Source: Pseudoalteromonas sp. '520P1 No. 423' (GTDB taxonomy: Bacteria > Pseudomonadota > Gammaproteobacteria > Enterobacterales > Alteromonadaceae). Taken from it: a stretch of 64,000 bases of DNA. The translations under genes and the position numbers were made by a program. Each line of letters starts with the position of its first letter. Positions within the stretch are counted from its first letter, which is position 1. Shown here one piece after another: positions 9,147-17,660 of this stretch. The stretch spans positions 1,922,001-1,986,000 of the forward strand of contig NZ_BBZB01000001.1 of NCBI RefSeq assembly GCF_001269985.1. The letters run 5' to 3'. Under the pieces are notes generated by a model. It was not told the DNA's origin and made no database searches. It was given only the letters and a program-made list of their open reading frames with translations.

Positions 9147-9239
9147 CAAGGCGCAGCAACGGACTGTCAAACCTGTCACTTTTTGTGCGTGCCGCACAAA
9201 AATCGCCAGTTTTTCCAGCCGATGTGCAAGGCGTTATGC
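9141..9239 (+). other. attC site 1
   Basis: Left core CCTTAAC (9141-9147), right core GTTATGC (9233-9239). Between them are imperfect inverted arms (AAGGCGCAGCAACGGAC against GATGTGCAAGGC) and an inner pair around GTGCG-CGCAC. It starts at the cassette stop codon and ends 14 bases before the next gene, the normal position of a cassette recombination site. Confidence 0.85.
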
Positions 9240-9253
9240 ATAGGAATATATAA

Positions 9254-9832
9254 ATGGAATTTACCATCAGCCCTAAAAAAGCGGTGATGGATTCTCATCT
9301 TTTTGAGAACTCCTCAATCGGCCTAGAAATGATGAGTGTAATTAACATCAATATCGAGCTAGAACCACTTGAGTTTGAAGAAGAGGTCAATGAAACCTCT
9401 ATTCAACTAGATTTCATCGACATTCCATTCAAATCTATTGCTGATATTGAAGGCAAGGTCTTTGAATTTCCTGTAAATCCTGAGGACGGCTACATTGATG
9501 GTTCAATTTACCTGAATAGTCAGCATATCCCTGTGGATATTACCAAAATAATTTTTGGTAAGGCTTTAGATAATAAGGTTAATGTACACTTTATAGGTGT
9601 GATTCCTTTAGCTGATGAAGGTTTTGATAAGCCAAATATAATTATTGACTCCAAGTGCGAGCTTGAATTCGAGGGTGTATTTATACCTCGTAGTATATTA
9701 GAGGCATCGCAAGAGAATTTAGATAAATCATATGGTCTGATTAAATCATTCTATGATATGAGCAAGTTATCAAAAGCAAAAATCATTAATAACGGCTTCA
9801 TGGATGTAATTGCATTCCAGCCTGTTGCATAA
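9254..9832 (+). CDS. hypothetical protein (cassette 2)
   Basis: A 192-residue acidic, probably cytosolic protein, predicted mostly beta, that I do not recognise. It has no signal peptide, membrane segment or catalytic motif. There is one cysteine, in a SKCELEFEG segment. Its stop codon is inside the left core of the following attC site, so it is a cassette-borne gene and probably transcribed from upstream of the array. The size and acidity would suit a binding or immunity-like protein, but nothing in the sequence proves this. Confidence 0.75.
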   Translation: MEFTISPKKAVMDSHLFENSSIGLEMMSVININIELEPLEFEEEVNETSIQLDFIDIPFKSIADIEGKVFEFPVNPEDGYIDGSIYLNSQHIPVDITKIIFGKALDNKVNVHFIGVIPLADEGFDKPNIIIDSKCELEFEGVFIPRSILEASQENLDKSYGLIKSFYDMSKLSKAKIINNGFMDVIAFQPVA

Positions 9833-9946
9833 CAAACAGCTGCAGCTGACAGTCTGGGCTCCACTTGATTTTGTGTTGCTCGCTGTCGCTCTCAAATTAA
9901 CACAAAACAAGCTCCGCCCAGCCTACGGCTGAGCTGGGCGTTATAC
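9827..9946 (+). other. attC site 2
   Basis: Left core GCATAAC (9827-9833), right core GTTATAC (9940-9946). The 120-base interior folds on itself: AAACAGCTGCAGCTGAC opposes the GCCTACGGCTGAGCTGGGC side, and TTTTGTGTTGC pairs near AACACAAAACAAG. Confidence 0.85.
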
Positions 9947-9966
9947 AACTATGGAAATTTCTGAGC

Positions 9967-10458
9967 ATGTCTAACCCTTTAATTTCTGACATTTTTGAAC
10001 CACCTAAGAGTTTTGACAATAGATATTTTCATTTCAGAGTTCTTGAAGATGAAGTCGCAGAATTTGATTTTGAAGCAGTAATGTCTAGCCAAAAGAGACT
10101 GCAAGGGATTTTTGGCGAAGGCTCTAAATGGCCTAAAAGTGATATGACACTTGAAGAAAATATTGCTAGCCTAAAAGTACATAAACAAGAATTTGAATCA
10201 CGAGAGGCATTTGCTTATTCAGTATTTAATAAGTCAAAAAACAAATGCCTTGGTTCTGTTTACATCGACCCAAGTGATTCTCCAAACTATCAATGCGTAG
10301 TCTATTTATGGGTTCGAGATGATAGTATCGAACTAGATAATGAGCTTTATCAAACAGTCCGTAAATGGCTTTCGGAGGAATGGGATTTTTCCAAAGTAGC
10401 ATTTCCAGGACGGTGTATTTTGTGGAAAGATTGGAATAAAGAGTTAAGCGTTGTATAA
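9967..10458 (+). CDS. GNAT-like acetyltransferase (cassette 3)
   Basis: A 163-residue protein with GNAT-like strand order: FAYSVFNKSKNKCLGSVYI (central beta-hairpin) followed by CVVYLWVRDD, then a C-terminal helix ending KVAFPGRCILWKDW. The canonical Q/RxxGxG/A loop is not obvious, so acetyl-CoA binding is less certain than for the other GNAT genes here. Similar proteins are frequent integron cassette cargo. The stop codon lies in an attC left core that has lost its right half to the transposon block that follows. Confidence 0.65.
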   Translation: MSNPLISDIFEPPKSFDNRYFHFRVLEDEVAEFDFEAVMSSQKRLQGIFGEGSKWPKSDMTLEENIASLKVHKQEFESREAFAYSVFNKSKNKCLGSVYIDPSDSPNYQCVVYLWVRDDSIELDNELYQTVRKWLSEEWDFSKVAFPGRCILWKDWNKELSVV

Positions 10459-10466
10459 CACGAATA
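10453..10466 (+). other. truncated attC remnant
   Basis: GTATAAC (10453-10459) is a normal attC left core overlapping the stop of cassette 3, but within about ten bases the sequence passes into the Y1 transposase block. The rest of this attC is gone. A GTTA at the far side of the block (12737-12740) may be the leftover right core. Confidence 0.6.
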
Positions 10467-11014
10467 AGACAGCCATACTTTTCTTATTGAAAACTGGTCT
10501 AAAACTCATTTTTTAGACTAAACTTTAACCACTGATGAAATGTTATTGGTGGTTATTATGGCTAGGGCAAGAGAGTCGTTAATCGATTTAGATGCAACCC
10601 CGTATTATCATTGTATAAATCGCTGTATCCGAAGAAGTTACTTATGTGGCGATGATAAATATTCAGGTAATAACTTTGACCATCGTAGAACTTGGTTAGT
10701 AGATAGAATCAAATTCCTTTCAACTGTTTTTTCAACACGAATAAGACAGCCATACTTTTCTTATTGAAAACTGGTCTAAAACTCATTTTTTAGACTAAAC
10801 TTTAACCACTGATGAAATGTTATTGGTGGTTATTATGGCTAGGGCAAGAGAGTCGTTAATCGATTTAGATGCAACCCCGTATTATCATTGTATAAATCGC
10901 TGTATCCGAAGAAGTTACTTATGTGGCGATGATAAATATTAAGGTAATAACTTTGACCATCGTAGAACTTGGTTAGTAGATAGAATCAAATTCCTTTCAA
11001 CTGTTTTTTCAATT
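10461..11014 (+). repeat. 277-bp tandem duplication inside transposase copy A
   Basis: 10461-10737 and 10738-11014 are near-identical direct repeats. Each carries about 100 bases of leader and the first part of the Y1 transposase gene. The junction falls within TTTTTTCAACACG, where a short CA/AACA overlap could have primed the event. The second unit differs by TCA to TAA in the coding part. Confidence 0.9.
10558..10737 (+). pseudogene. Y1 transposase 5' fragment (first unit of the duplication)
   Basis: Starts at the ATG of MARARESLIDLD and runs through the HCINRCIRRSYLCG segment to residue 60, where the duplication junction replaces the downstream sequence. It then reads out of the family into a stop at 10767. 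It lacks the HUH histidine pair and the catalytic tyrosine region. Confidence 0.85.
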
Positions 11015-11836
11015 GATATCGCAGCTTATGCGATTATGTCTAATCATTATCACCTTGTTTTAAAGGTAAATAGGGAAGAGGCTTTAAGCTTATCTAATGA
11101 TGATGTTATTGAACGTTGGTATCAGTTATATCATGGTTGTATTTTGGTCGACCGTTACAGGTCGGGTGAAAAACTCAATGCAGCATACATGTTTAGAATT
11201 AATGAAATAGTTAATGAATGGCGCATAAGGCTATATGATATTAGTTGGTTTATGCGCAGCCTTAATGAATTTATAGCGCGTAAAGCGAATAAAGAAGATA
11301 ATTGCACGGGTAAATTTTGGGAAGGGCGTTTTAAATCACAGGCTTTGCTAGATGAATCTGCAATGTTAAGTTGCATGATGTATGTTGATTTAAATCCTAT
11401 TAGAGCTAAAATGGTTGACTCACTTTTAGACAGTGATTTCACTTCAATTCAAGAACGAATCAAGCAATACCAATCTTTTAAAAAGCAAAGTAATAAAAAG
11501 AAAAAACCAAATGAAACTTCAGGGTTTACAGTATTACAGCAACCAAAATTACTATTAGAATTTGGCTGCTCAATTGATAAAAATACGATTCCTTTTACAC
11601 TTTTTGATTATCTAGAGTTAGCTGATTTTAGTAGTCGGTTAATCGTGCCAAATAAACGAGGTTCGGTTTTGAAAACGACTCCAAAAATTTTAGCTGTTTT
11701 AAATATTGAAGTTGATTCATGGCTCAATACCATTAAACACTTCAGGCGGCATTATGCTAACTTCGCAGGTTCAAAATCATCTTTAATGAAGTGTGCACAT
11801 AGTCACAATCATAGTTGGTATAAAGGTTCTGCGTAG
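10835..11836 (+). pseudogene. Y1 (REP-associated) transposase copy A, nonsense mutant
   Basis: The second duplication unit carries the whole gene, starting at ATG 10835. Codon 36 is TAA (10940-10942) where the intact copy at 19653 has TCA. The HUH motif HYHLVL and the rest of the family are intact downstream and could be translated only from the internal ATG at 11036, without the N-terminal strand. Otherwise it is almost identical to the 338-residue copy B, apart from lacking a 5-residue QSNKK duplication. Confidence 0.9.
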
Positions 11837-11992
11837 TTGCTCAACCTTATTTAAGTTTAACAATTGTTGCTATCTAGCAATTTAATTTATTGTGCGCGTA
11901 ATTAATAAAACCTCAATAATTTGTATTGTATTTCGTGAAATAAAACATAAAACTCTCAAATGAAATATATTTATAGTAACCAGCGTAAGCTT

Positions 11993-12658
11993 TTAATTTC
12001 TCAGTGGGGTTTTAATATCAATGAGATATTTTTGCCTGTCTAATTTTTTTGTCTTTTTAATATCAATGAGATATTTTTGCCTGTCTAATTTTTTTGTCTT
12101 TTGCCATAAATCATTGATCAATTCACGCGCAAGAAAAGGTAGGTTATTTTCAGCATCTTCAAGAATACCGTTAATGGCATTTTGTGCAGGGTATCGACCT
12201 TTTGGCATGATGATACCGAACTCAGCGAGTAAACCGCGTAATCGGTTTATACGTGCGGTTCTGTCTTTAATTGCACCTTGTCTGATGCGGTGTAAACACA
12301 GCACGGCTTGTTGTTCTTCGCTTTTAATACTGACAAAACGTGTTTTTGGTCTTGTAGCTGCTTCGCAAATAGCTTCAGCATCATTGGCGTCATTCTTTTC
12401 ATTTTGGCGATAGGGAATAACAAATTTAGACGCCATAATACGCACATCATGACCGAGTTTGATAAATTCCCTTGCCCAATAGTGGGCACCGGAGCAAGCT
12501 TCCATTGCAATAATACAGGGTGGAAGTTGTGTTATTTCCTCTAATAGCTTGTTTCTTTTGATAGTTTTTCTTAATTTACACTTGTCATGCTTATCAACAC
12601 CGTGGATACTAAAAACTAATTTGGCTAAATCAATGCCAACAACTTTAATTAAAGACAT
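11993..12658 (-). pseudogene. IS110/IS1111-family transposase, N-terminal half
   Basis: A 221-residue frame starting MSLIKVVGIDLAK, the RuvC-like DEDD domain of IS110-family recombinases: the GIDLAK Asp, the IAMEACSGAHYWARE Glu and a later NDANDAEAI pair of acidic residues. It reaches the helical region (RINRLRGLLAEFG) and then stops soon after a 45-bp duplication. The C-terminal transposase_20 domain with its catalytic serine is missing, cut where the Y1 element lies. It is inactive alone. Confidence 0.85.
12011..12100 (+). repeat. 45-bp perfect tandem duplication
   Basis: 12011-12055 equals 12056-12100. It adds 15 residues (KKTKKLDRQKYLIDI) in frame to the end of the truncated IS110-type protein. 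One unit only is present in block B. Confidence 0.95.
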
Positions 12659-12757
12659 ATGGGCTCTCCATTTTTTGACTGTTTACACTTTCAATATGGC
12701 ACAAATGCCAATTGGATGGGGAGTCCATATCATTCGTTAACTGTCCATGGAGAATCA

Positions 12758-13051
12758 ATGTTAATATTTAAACTTGTGACATTGATTGTTGCATTAGCAC
12801 CAATTGGACTCGTAGCTTTTTATATAAATAGCATGCTACAACAGGTAGAATATATAGAGGAGCTTAAGGTGTTAGGCTCCTATTTGATTGGAAGTGCGGC
12901 AATAATATTTTGGAGCTTCTTCTTTGTATTTTGGTCTAAAACGAAATCTAGTGGAAAGTTTAAGTTGTACTATGCAATACTATTTTTTCTAGGGAGCTTC
13001 TTATCACCAATATTTTGTTGGTATAAGTTAATATTTAAATCGAAGAATTGA
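12758..13051 (+). CDS. small membrane protein (cassette 4)
   Basis: A 97-residue protein with three hydrophobic segments (about 4-26, 38-59 and 69-89) and charged ends. The start at 12758 follows TGGAGA with correct spacing; longer readings run back into the transposon end and are unlikely. I do not recognise the family. The gene is followed 17 bases after the stop by a good attC site, so it is a cassette, separated from cassette 3 by block A. Confidence 0.65.
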   Translation: MLIFKLVTLIVALAPIGLVAFYINSMLQQVEYIEELKVLGSYLIGSAAIIFWSFFFVFWSKTKSSGKFKLYYAILFFLGSFLSPIFCWYKLIFKSKN

Positions 13052-13067
13052 AGCTTTTAGATAAGAC

Positions 13068-13171
13068 AGCTAACAAACATTTCAATCAGACTACGCAAGT
13101 TGACCTGTTTTTTGCAAAGACCCGCAAAAAAGCCAGCCAACATTGCTTCACTAATTAAATGGGCGTTATGC
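13068..13171 (+). other. attC site 4
   Basis: Left core AGCTAAC (13068-13074), right core GTTATGC (13165-13171). The arms align well: ACATTTCAATCAG opposes the complement of CTAATTAAATGGGC. The centre holds a TTTTTTGC/GCAAAAAA inner hairpin. Confidence 0.85.
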
Positions 13172-13203
13172 ATTCCCTTAACTCAGAATATAAGGATTGA
13201 TTT

Positions 13204-13956
13204 ATGAGTATTCAAAAAGTGGCAATTATTACAGGTGGCGGGCGAGGAATTGGAGCGGCAACGGCTCAACTTTTTGCGAAAGAAGGCTACGCTGTATGTA
13301 TCAATTATAAATCCAATTCAGACTCAGCGAATAAATTAGCTCAATCAATAATGGCTGAGGGTGTAAAGTGTATTACTGTTCAAGCTGATGTTTCTTGCGA
13401 AGATGATGTGATCCGAATGTTTTCTACTGTTGATCGAGAGTTAGGTGCAATATCAATTCTTGTTAACAATGCAGGGATCTTAAAAAAGCAATCACGCTTA
13501 GAAAATATGAGTGCCGAACGGATCAACTCAATACTTACTAATAATGTCACAAGTTATTTTCTATGCTGTCGAGAAGCAGTAAAGCGAATGTCGACACGAA
13601 ATGGTGGTTTTGGTGGCGTAATTGTTAATGTTTCTTCTGGTGCCGCTCGTTCAGGCTCACCAAACGAATATATTGATTATGCAGCATCGAAAGGAGCAAT
13701 TGATACTTTAACGAAAGGTTTATCACTGGAAGTTGCATCTGAAGGTATCCGAGTTAATTGTGTTCGTCCTGGGTTGATTCATACTGATATGCATGCTGAT
13801 GGTGGAGAGCCAGAGAGAATCGAAAGGTTAAAAAGTATAATTCCACTTCAAAGAGGTGGGGAACCAAGTGAGGTTGCAGAAGCCATTTATTGGTTAGCCT
13901 CAGACAAAGCATCATTTTCTACAGGGAACTACTTGGATTTAGCTGGTGGCCTGTAA
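13204..13956 (+). CDS. SDR family oxidoreductase (cassette 5)
   Basis: A 250-residue classical SDR: TGGGRGIG at 10-17, NNAG at 88-91, a Ser in VNVSSG (144-145), and Tyr159/Lys163 in the YAASK motif. Basic residues after the second strand (NYKSNSD) suggest NADP(H), which is inference. Its overall look is that of FabG-like/glucose dehydrogenase-like reductases; the substrate is unknown. It lies between two attC sites, so it is a captured gene. It is no close match to the chromosomal SDR at 62-820. Confidence 0.88.
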   Translation: MSIQKVAIITGGGRGIGAATAQLFAKEGYAVCINYKSNSDSANKLAQSIMAEGVKCITVQADVSCEDDVIRMFSTVDRELGAISILVNNAGILKKQSRLENMSAERINSILTNNVTSYFLCCREAVKRMSTRNGGFGGVIVNVSSGAARSGSPNEYIDYAASKGAIDTLTKGLSLEVASEGIRVNCVRPGLIHTDMHADGGEPERIERLKSIIPLQRGGEPSEVAEAIYWLASDKASFSTGNYLDLAGGL

Positions 13957-13957
13957 T

Positions 13958-14079
13958 GCATAACAAATGCATCAACACGATTTGCTACATTCGGCATTCT
14001 AGGTTTCTTTGAGTTTACCGTATTAAGTGGTAAATTTAGACTTAATCTGCATGGTAGCAAACGTGTTATGCAGGCGTTG
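13958..14079 (+). other. attC site 5, right core occupied by an IS1111-type element
   Basis: Left core GCATAAC (13958-13964). The arms TGCATCAACACGATTTGCTAC and GTAGCAAACGTGTTATGCA are nearly complementary. The right end reads GGCGTTG (14073-14079), at which the IS begins. The attC is intact up to the GTT and the element sits in the recombination core. Confidence 0.8.
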
Positions 14080-14092
14080 ATATGACTCCCAC

Positions 14093-14430
14093 AGTCAACT
14101 TTTTTGCACTGATCCTTGCTTCTTTTTTAAAGCCATTCTTAATATATTTTTAAATAAATGAGTTAATGCACTGAATGAAGCAAAGTAATTTCGTCGGTTA
14201 TCATGCTGATATTCGTGGATTACTAATCTATTGATTAGCAGCGCCTACCTTACATTTTCCGTCGTGGCACATTGTTTCAGTCTATGCTCGTGGATCAACA
14301 TTGATTGCTCAATATTGCCGACCTAAAGCTTCCGCTCCTGCTCACGCCCCTTACCTTCATCCATGTAGGCAATGCCCTCGGGAGTTGTGCCACACCCGCT
14401 GCTTGATCCAATGCATTAACTCTAACCTTT
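14093..14430 (-). ncRNA. candidate bridge RNA region of IS copy 1
   Basis: The long non-coding end downstream of the recombinase, the place where IS1111-group elements encode their bridge RNA. A hairpin with arms 14223-14228 and 14233-14238 (loop 4) is kept in IS copy 2 by compensatory changes at three of six pairs. Blocks such as 14300-14345 are near-identical between copies while the hairpin sequence differs. On the minus strand a GGCATTG (14370-14376) resembles the attC target GGCGTTG with one mismatch. The exact RNA ends cannot be set from sequence. Confidence 0.6.
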
Positions 14431-15613
14431 TCATGCTGGTACTCTGGCTGTTCGTTTTTTTACATCAATTGGTGCAATTGCCACTTCCCTTGAAATCGCC
14501 CATATATATGCAATCATTTCTCTGGCGATAGCAGTTACTACAACATTGCGATGTTTACTTCTGTGCATTAACCTTTGGTACCTTTGCATAACCTTAATTG
14601 TGCTTGCCAAGCAATATCGATTACTTTTTTACTTAACATTTCTTGTCGTTTTTGCATTTCAGAAGACACTTTAGCTGGAAATTTATAGCTGTGTGCGCCT
14701 TCAATTAAAAGACGTCTAGCTCGGCCATTACCACATTTAGATATTTTTCCTAATCTACGTTTATCACCACTTGAATCTTCACTGGGGGTCAAACCTAGAT
14801 ATTTCATTAGCTTTCGAGGATTATCAAAGCGTCTTAAATCACCGAGCGCTGCAATGATACTTGCAGCAATTAAGAACCTGATTCCGCGCATAGCTTGTAT
14901 TGCTTTAACGACAGGGTAATAAGCCACTGCTTAACTTGATGTTCTAGTTCATTGACTAAACGTGCTAAGCGTTTCATTCGTTCATTAATCGTATGTACCA
15001 TTTCTTGTAAAACAATATGTTGTGCAGGGTGAGGTAAAATTAACTCATTTAGCCAACGCAGATGTTTAAGTGACCAATTGGCAGTACCGTCATAACAAAT
15101 GTTATTCCTTAATAGGAAACCTTTTAATTGGCAACGAGCATGGTTTAAATCATTAGTTGCAGTTTGTCGTGGCCGAGATAAATCACGAACAGCTTCATCT
15201 TCAGCCTCAGGTACGTAAATGATTGGAATATCATTCATTTTAAGTAAGTGTGCTAATTTCATAGCATCTTTACGGTCGGTTTTAACTTTTTCACCTGGTT
15301 TTTTAGGTAAAAGAGAAGATGCAACGACGTAACAACAATGACCAAGACTAGTCAATAATCGATAAATCCAATATCCACAAGGACCCGCCTCGTAAACAAA
15401 ATGAAGGGTCGCTTGAGGATATTTGGATTGGAAATCACGGGCCATTTTGATGACGGATGATTTAGAACTGGATATACGACCATCGTGTGTAACATGATTA
15501 TCACGACCATCTAATTCATGTGCTACTTCAAAAAATTCTTTATGAGTATCTAATCCAATGAAAACTATGCTAATGTTATTCATGCTAGCCTCTGCTTTGT
15601 ATTGTTTTGACAC
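14431..15613 (-). pseudogene. IS1111-group recombinase (DEDD plus serine), copy 1, two frameshifts
   Basis: The product starts MSKQYKAEASMNNISIVFIGLDTHK; initiation at MNN is also possible. It shows the RuvC-like first Asp (GLDTHKEFFEVAH), the YEAGPCGYWIYRLL Glu segment, the KTDRKDAMKLA acidic residues, a coiled middle (RMKRLARLVNELE) and, in another frame, the C-terminal domain (AMRGIRF, then KCGNGRARRLLIEGAHSY). One base is missing near 14926 (AGTGGCT for AGTGGGCT) and one near 14590 (after LRLC). The rebuilt protein of about 394 residues would end RTARVPA at 14431. It is not functional as read. Confidence 0.88.
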
Positions 15614-15718
15614 ATATTATGGCTCTGGCTTGTCAGTTTTGCTGATAAACTAACCCACGAAAATGTAGAGGCTAGCGCTTTGTGGGAGTCATTGTGTCTA
15701 TATTTCAAGGAGGACTAA

Positions 15719-16276
15719 GTGCAATTTCCAGAGCTAGAAACATCTCGGTTAATTCTTAATAAGTTATCAGAAAGTGACAGCCAGGCTTTACTTGATATTT
15801 TCTCTGATGAAAACGTTGTAAAATTTTACGATATTGATGTTTTTGATTCAGAGAAACAATCTTTGGAGCTAATTAACTTTTTTAATCAACGCTTTGCTGA
15901 CAAAGATGGTGTTCGTTGGGCTATTCGAGTTAAGAACACGGGAAGGTTGATTGGTACGTGTGGTTTTAACTCAATAAACCTAAAGATGAAAAGTGCAGGT
16001 ATTGGGTATGAGTTATCCTCAAAGTATTGGGGGCTTGGGTATGCTTCCGAGGCTGTTAGCACGATTATCCAATTTGTATTTTCCAATGGCCAACCATTAG
16101 GTCAACTCTACCGGATTCAAGGTGACATTATGATTGGAAATGCAGCTTCTGAGTCTGTGTTAAAAAAGCTAGGCTTCAAAGAGGAAGGAATTAGGCGTTC
16201 TAGTGGTTTCTGGAAAAAGGAATTCCATGATTTAAAGTGTTTTGGCTTAATAAAGCCTGAGTTTAAAGAAATATAA
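15719..16276 (+). CDS. GNAT acetyltransferase, RimJ/RimL type (cassette 6)
   Basis: A 185-residue protein with the RimL-like layout: opening ELETSRLILNKLSESD, the AIRVKNTGRLIGTCGFNSI strand pair, then GIGYELSSKYWGLGYASEA containing the acetyl-CoA loop, and finally ASESVLKKLGFKEEGIRRSS. This family acetylates N-terminal or side-chain amines; cassette-borne members are often of unknown substrate. It starts with GTG at 15719 behind a very strong AAGGAGG, right after the IS end. The stop overlaps the next attC. Confidence 0.88.
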   Translation: MQFPELETSRLILNKLSESDSQALLDIFSDENVVKFYDIDVFDSEKQSLELINFFNQRFADKDGVRWAIRVKNTGRLIGTCGFNSINLKMKSAGIGYELSSKYWGLGYASEAVSTIIQFVFSNGQPLGQLYRIQGDIMIGNAASESVLKKLGFKEEGIRRSSGFWKKEFHDLKCFGLIKPEFKEI

Positions 16277-16378
16277 CAAGGCAATTATGCGTGGGACGTC
16301 TAAAGCTTGGCTGGCGCTCATTCTTCGCTAATTTTAGCCAAGCATTTATACGCCCCATATTGCTGCGTTGTTATAAGC
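16271..16378 (+). other. attC site 6
   Basis: Left core ATATAAC (16271-16277); right side GCGTTGTTATAAGC ends near 16378. The arms AAGGCAATTATGCGTGGG and CCCCATATTGCTGCG are complementary with small mismatches. The inner stem is GCTTGGCT/AGCCAAGC. Confidence 0.85.
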
Positions 16379-16391
16379 CAAGGATAGAGCA

Positions 16392-17216
16392 TTGAAGTCT
16401 TCCATATTTCTATTTTTTTTAAGTATTTTTCTAACTCATTTCACTGTCCTTGCCGAGTCTAAGGTTAGTTTTGCTGCGATTGAAAATGTACAGCTTGAAT
16501 ATATTGATATAGGTACTGGGGACATTAATATCATTATTGAGTCAGGCGTAGGGATGGGGGTTAATTATTGGAAGCCACTACTAACTAAATTAAAAATGCT
16601 TAAACATCGAGTTATTATTTATTCTCGTGCAGGCAATGGTAGCTCAACAGCAACTATTGATGTTTCTATTCAGAAATCTAATAATCGCTTACATGCTCTA
16701 CTAAAGCTATTAAATGTCGATAGAAATATTATATTAGTTGGGCACTCATATGGAGGTATTCATGTTCGTGAATATGCTACTTCTTATCGGGAGCAAGTGA
16801 TAGGTTTAGTGTTACTAGATCCAAGTCACGAACAATTTTCGAAAAAGTTAATTCAGTTAGATAAAGATTGGGTGGAGAGAGATGATAAAAAGTTAAATTC
16901 ACTTTTGGCTCAAAGCCAAGAGTGGAAAGTTTTGCAAAAAATATATCAAAATGAGCAATTAAAAGATAAAGGCTCTATTACTAAAATACCGACTGTTATT
17001 GTCACCTCCAGTAAATTAGGAGAAAGCGATTGGTGGATTGGTCACAGTGAGAAAGGGAAAGAAATATGGAGAGAGCTCCACTCCTCATTAATAAGGCACA
17101 ACCCTAATTCAATTCATATTGTTTCAAATTCAACTGGTCACAATATACCTATAGATTCGCCAAATTTAGTTAATATAGCTATTGAAAAAACAGTTGATTT
17201 AGTTAATGGCTTATAA
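16392..17216 (+). CDS. secreted alpha/beta hydrolase (cassette 7)
   Basis: A 274-residue protein with a signal peptide (residues 1-21, cut near LAES). The nucleophile elbow GHSYGG puts the catalytic serine at 119. A preceding SRAGNGSS loop and a closing GHNIPIDSP histidine segment complete an alpha/beta hydrolase triad with an Asp around LLDPSH. It is probably a periplasmic esterase or lipase-like enzyme of unknown substrate. It uses a TTG start 14 bases after the attC core. Its own attC follows and is hit by the second IS copy. Confidence 0.8.
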   Translation: MKSSIFLFFLSIFLTHFTVLAESKVSFAAIENVQLEYIDIGTGDINIIIESGVGMGVNYWKPLLTKLKMLKHRVIIYSRAGNGSSTATIDVSIQKSNNRLHALLKLLNVDRNIILVGHSYGGIHVREYATSYREQVIGLVLLDPSHEQFSKKLIQLDKDWVERDDKKLNSLLAQSQEWKVLQKIYQNEQLKDKGSITKIPTVIVTSSKLGESDWWIGHSEKGKEIWRELHSSLIRHNPNSIHIVSNSTGHNIPIDSPNLVNIAIEKTVDLVNGL

Positions 17217-17308
17217 CAAAGCAATAAAGTCGGATTCGTAACAGTTTGCTCGGTTTCGCTTCGCTTCACATTTTAGCAAACTGTTACTCACCGCTTATTG
17301 CGGCGTTG
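17211..17308 (+). other. attC site 7, right core occupied by an IS1111-type element
   Basis: Left core TTATAAC (17211-17217) at the stop of the hydrolase. The inner stem is AACAGTTTGCT/AGCAAACTGTT. The right end GCGGCGTTG (17300-17308) runs directly into the IS end, the same join as at attC 5. Confidence 0.85.
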
Positions 17309-17321
17309 GTATGACTCCCAC

Positions 17322-17660
17322 TGTCAAGTTAAACACACTTATCCTTGTTTAACTTTTTAAACCATAATCATTATTCTCGAATTAGAGCGAGTTAATGCAT
17401 AGATGAAGCAAGTATTTTCGTCGGTTTTCATGCTGGTATTCGTTGGTTATTACTATTGCTAGTAACAGAGTAAACCTTACTTATTTCGACGTGGCACCTA
17501 ATTTCAGTCTATGTTCGTGGGTCAACATTGATTGCTCAATGTTGCCGACCTAAAGCTTCCGCTCCTGCTCACGCCCCTTACCTACATCCATGTAGGCAAC
17601 GCCCTCGATGGTTATGCCACACCCGATGCTCGATCCAATGCATTAACTCTAAATCGTTCA
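17322..17660 (-). ncRNA. candidate bridge RNA region of IS copy 2
   Basis: The counterpart of the copy 1 non-coding end. The hairpin arms are 17450-17455 (TTACTA) and 17460-17465 (TAGTAA) with loop TTGC. At the same alignment positions copy 1 has CTAATC and GATTAG. The minus strand holds GGCGTTG (17597-17603), identical to the seven bases of attC at the insertion point (17302-17308), so it is a candidate target guide. Ends are not determinable here. Confidence 0.6.

Larger units (their letters stand above)
10467..12740. mobile_element. composite block A: Y1 (REP-type) transposase element plus IS110/IS1111 remnant
   Basis: The block joins a Y1 transposase element (to about 11970) to the 5' part of a leftward IS110/IS1111-family gene and its upstream end, finishing GGGGAGTCCATATCATTC before GTTA. 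The same arrangement recurs at 19563-21271 with very high identity, so the whole block moved or recombined as a unit. Short hairpins flank the Y1 gene: GTCTAAAA/TTTTAGAC (10774-10794), TTAACCAC/GGTGGTTA before the ATG, and TTGCTA/TAGCAA after the stop (about 11866-11880). Paired subterminal hairpins are normal for IS200-like ends. Confidence 0.7.
14079..15702. mobile_element. IS1111-type (IS110 family) element, copy 1
   Basis: About 1.62 kb. Subterminal inverted repeats ATGACTCCCAC (14082-14092) and GTGGGAGTCAT (15683-15693) lie a few bases inside the ends, the hallmark of the IS1111 subgroup. No target duplication is seen, as expected. The recombinase gene is on the minus strand, with a short upstream end (about 80 bases) and a long downstream non-coding end (about 340 bases). 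The element sits exactly in the right core of an attC site, like the described IS1111-attC elements. The recombinase frame is broken twice. Confidence 0.88.

Noticed and set aside
10540..10767. 75-residue protein from the first duplication unit
   Set aside because: It is only the start of the transposase running past the duplication junction out of frame.
14301..14531. 76-codon + strand frame inside IS copy 1
   Set aside because: It lies opposite the conserved non-coding RNA region and is not kept as a frame in IS copy 2.
14880..14930. Programmed frameshift in the IS recombinase
   Set aside because: No slippery heptamer at the AGTGGCT site, and each copy carries further lesions.
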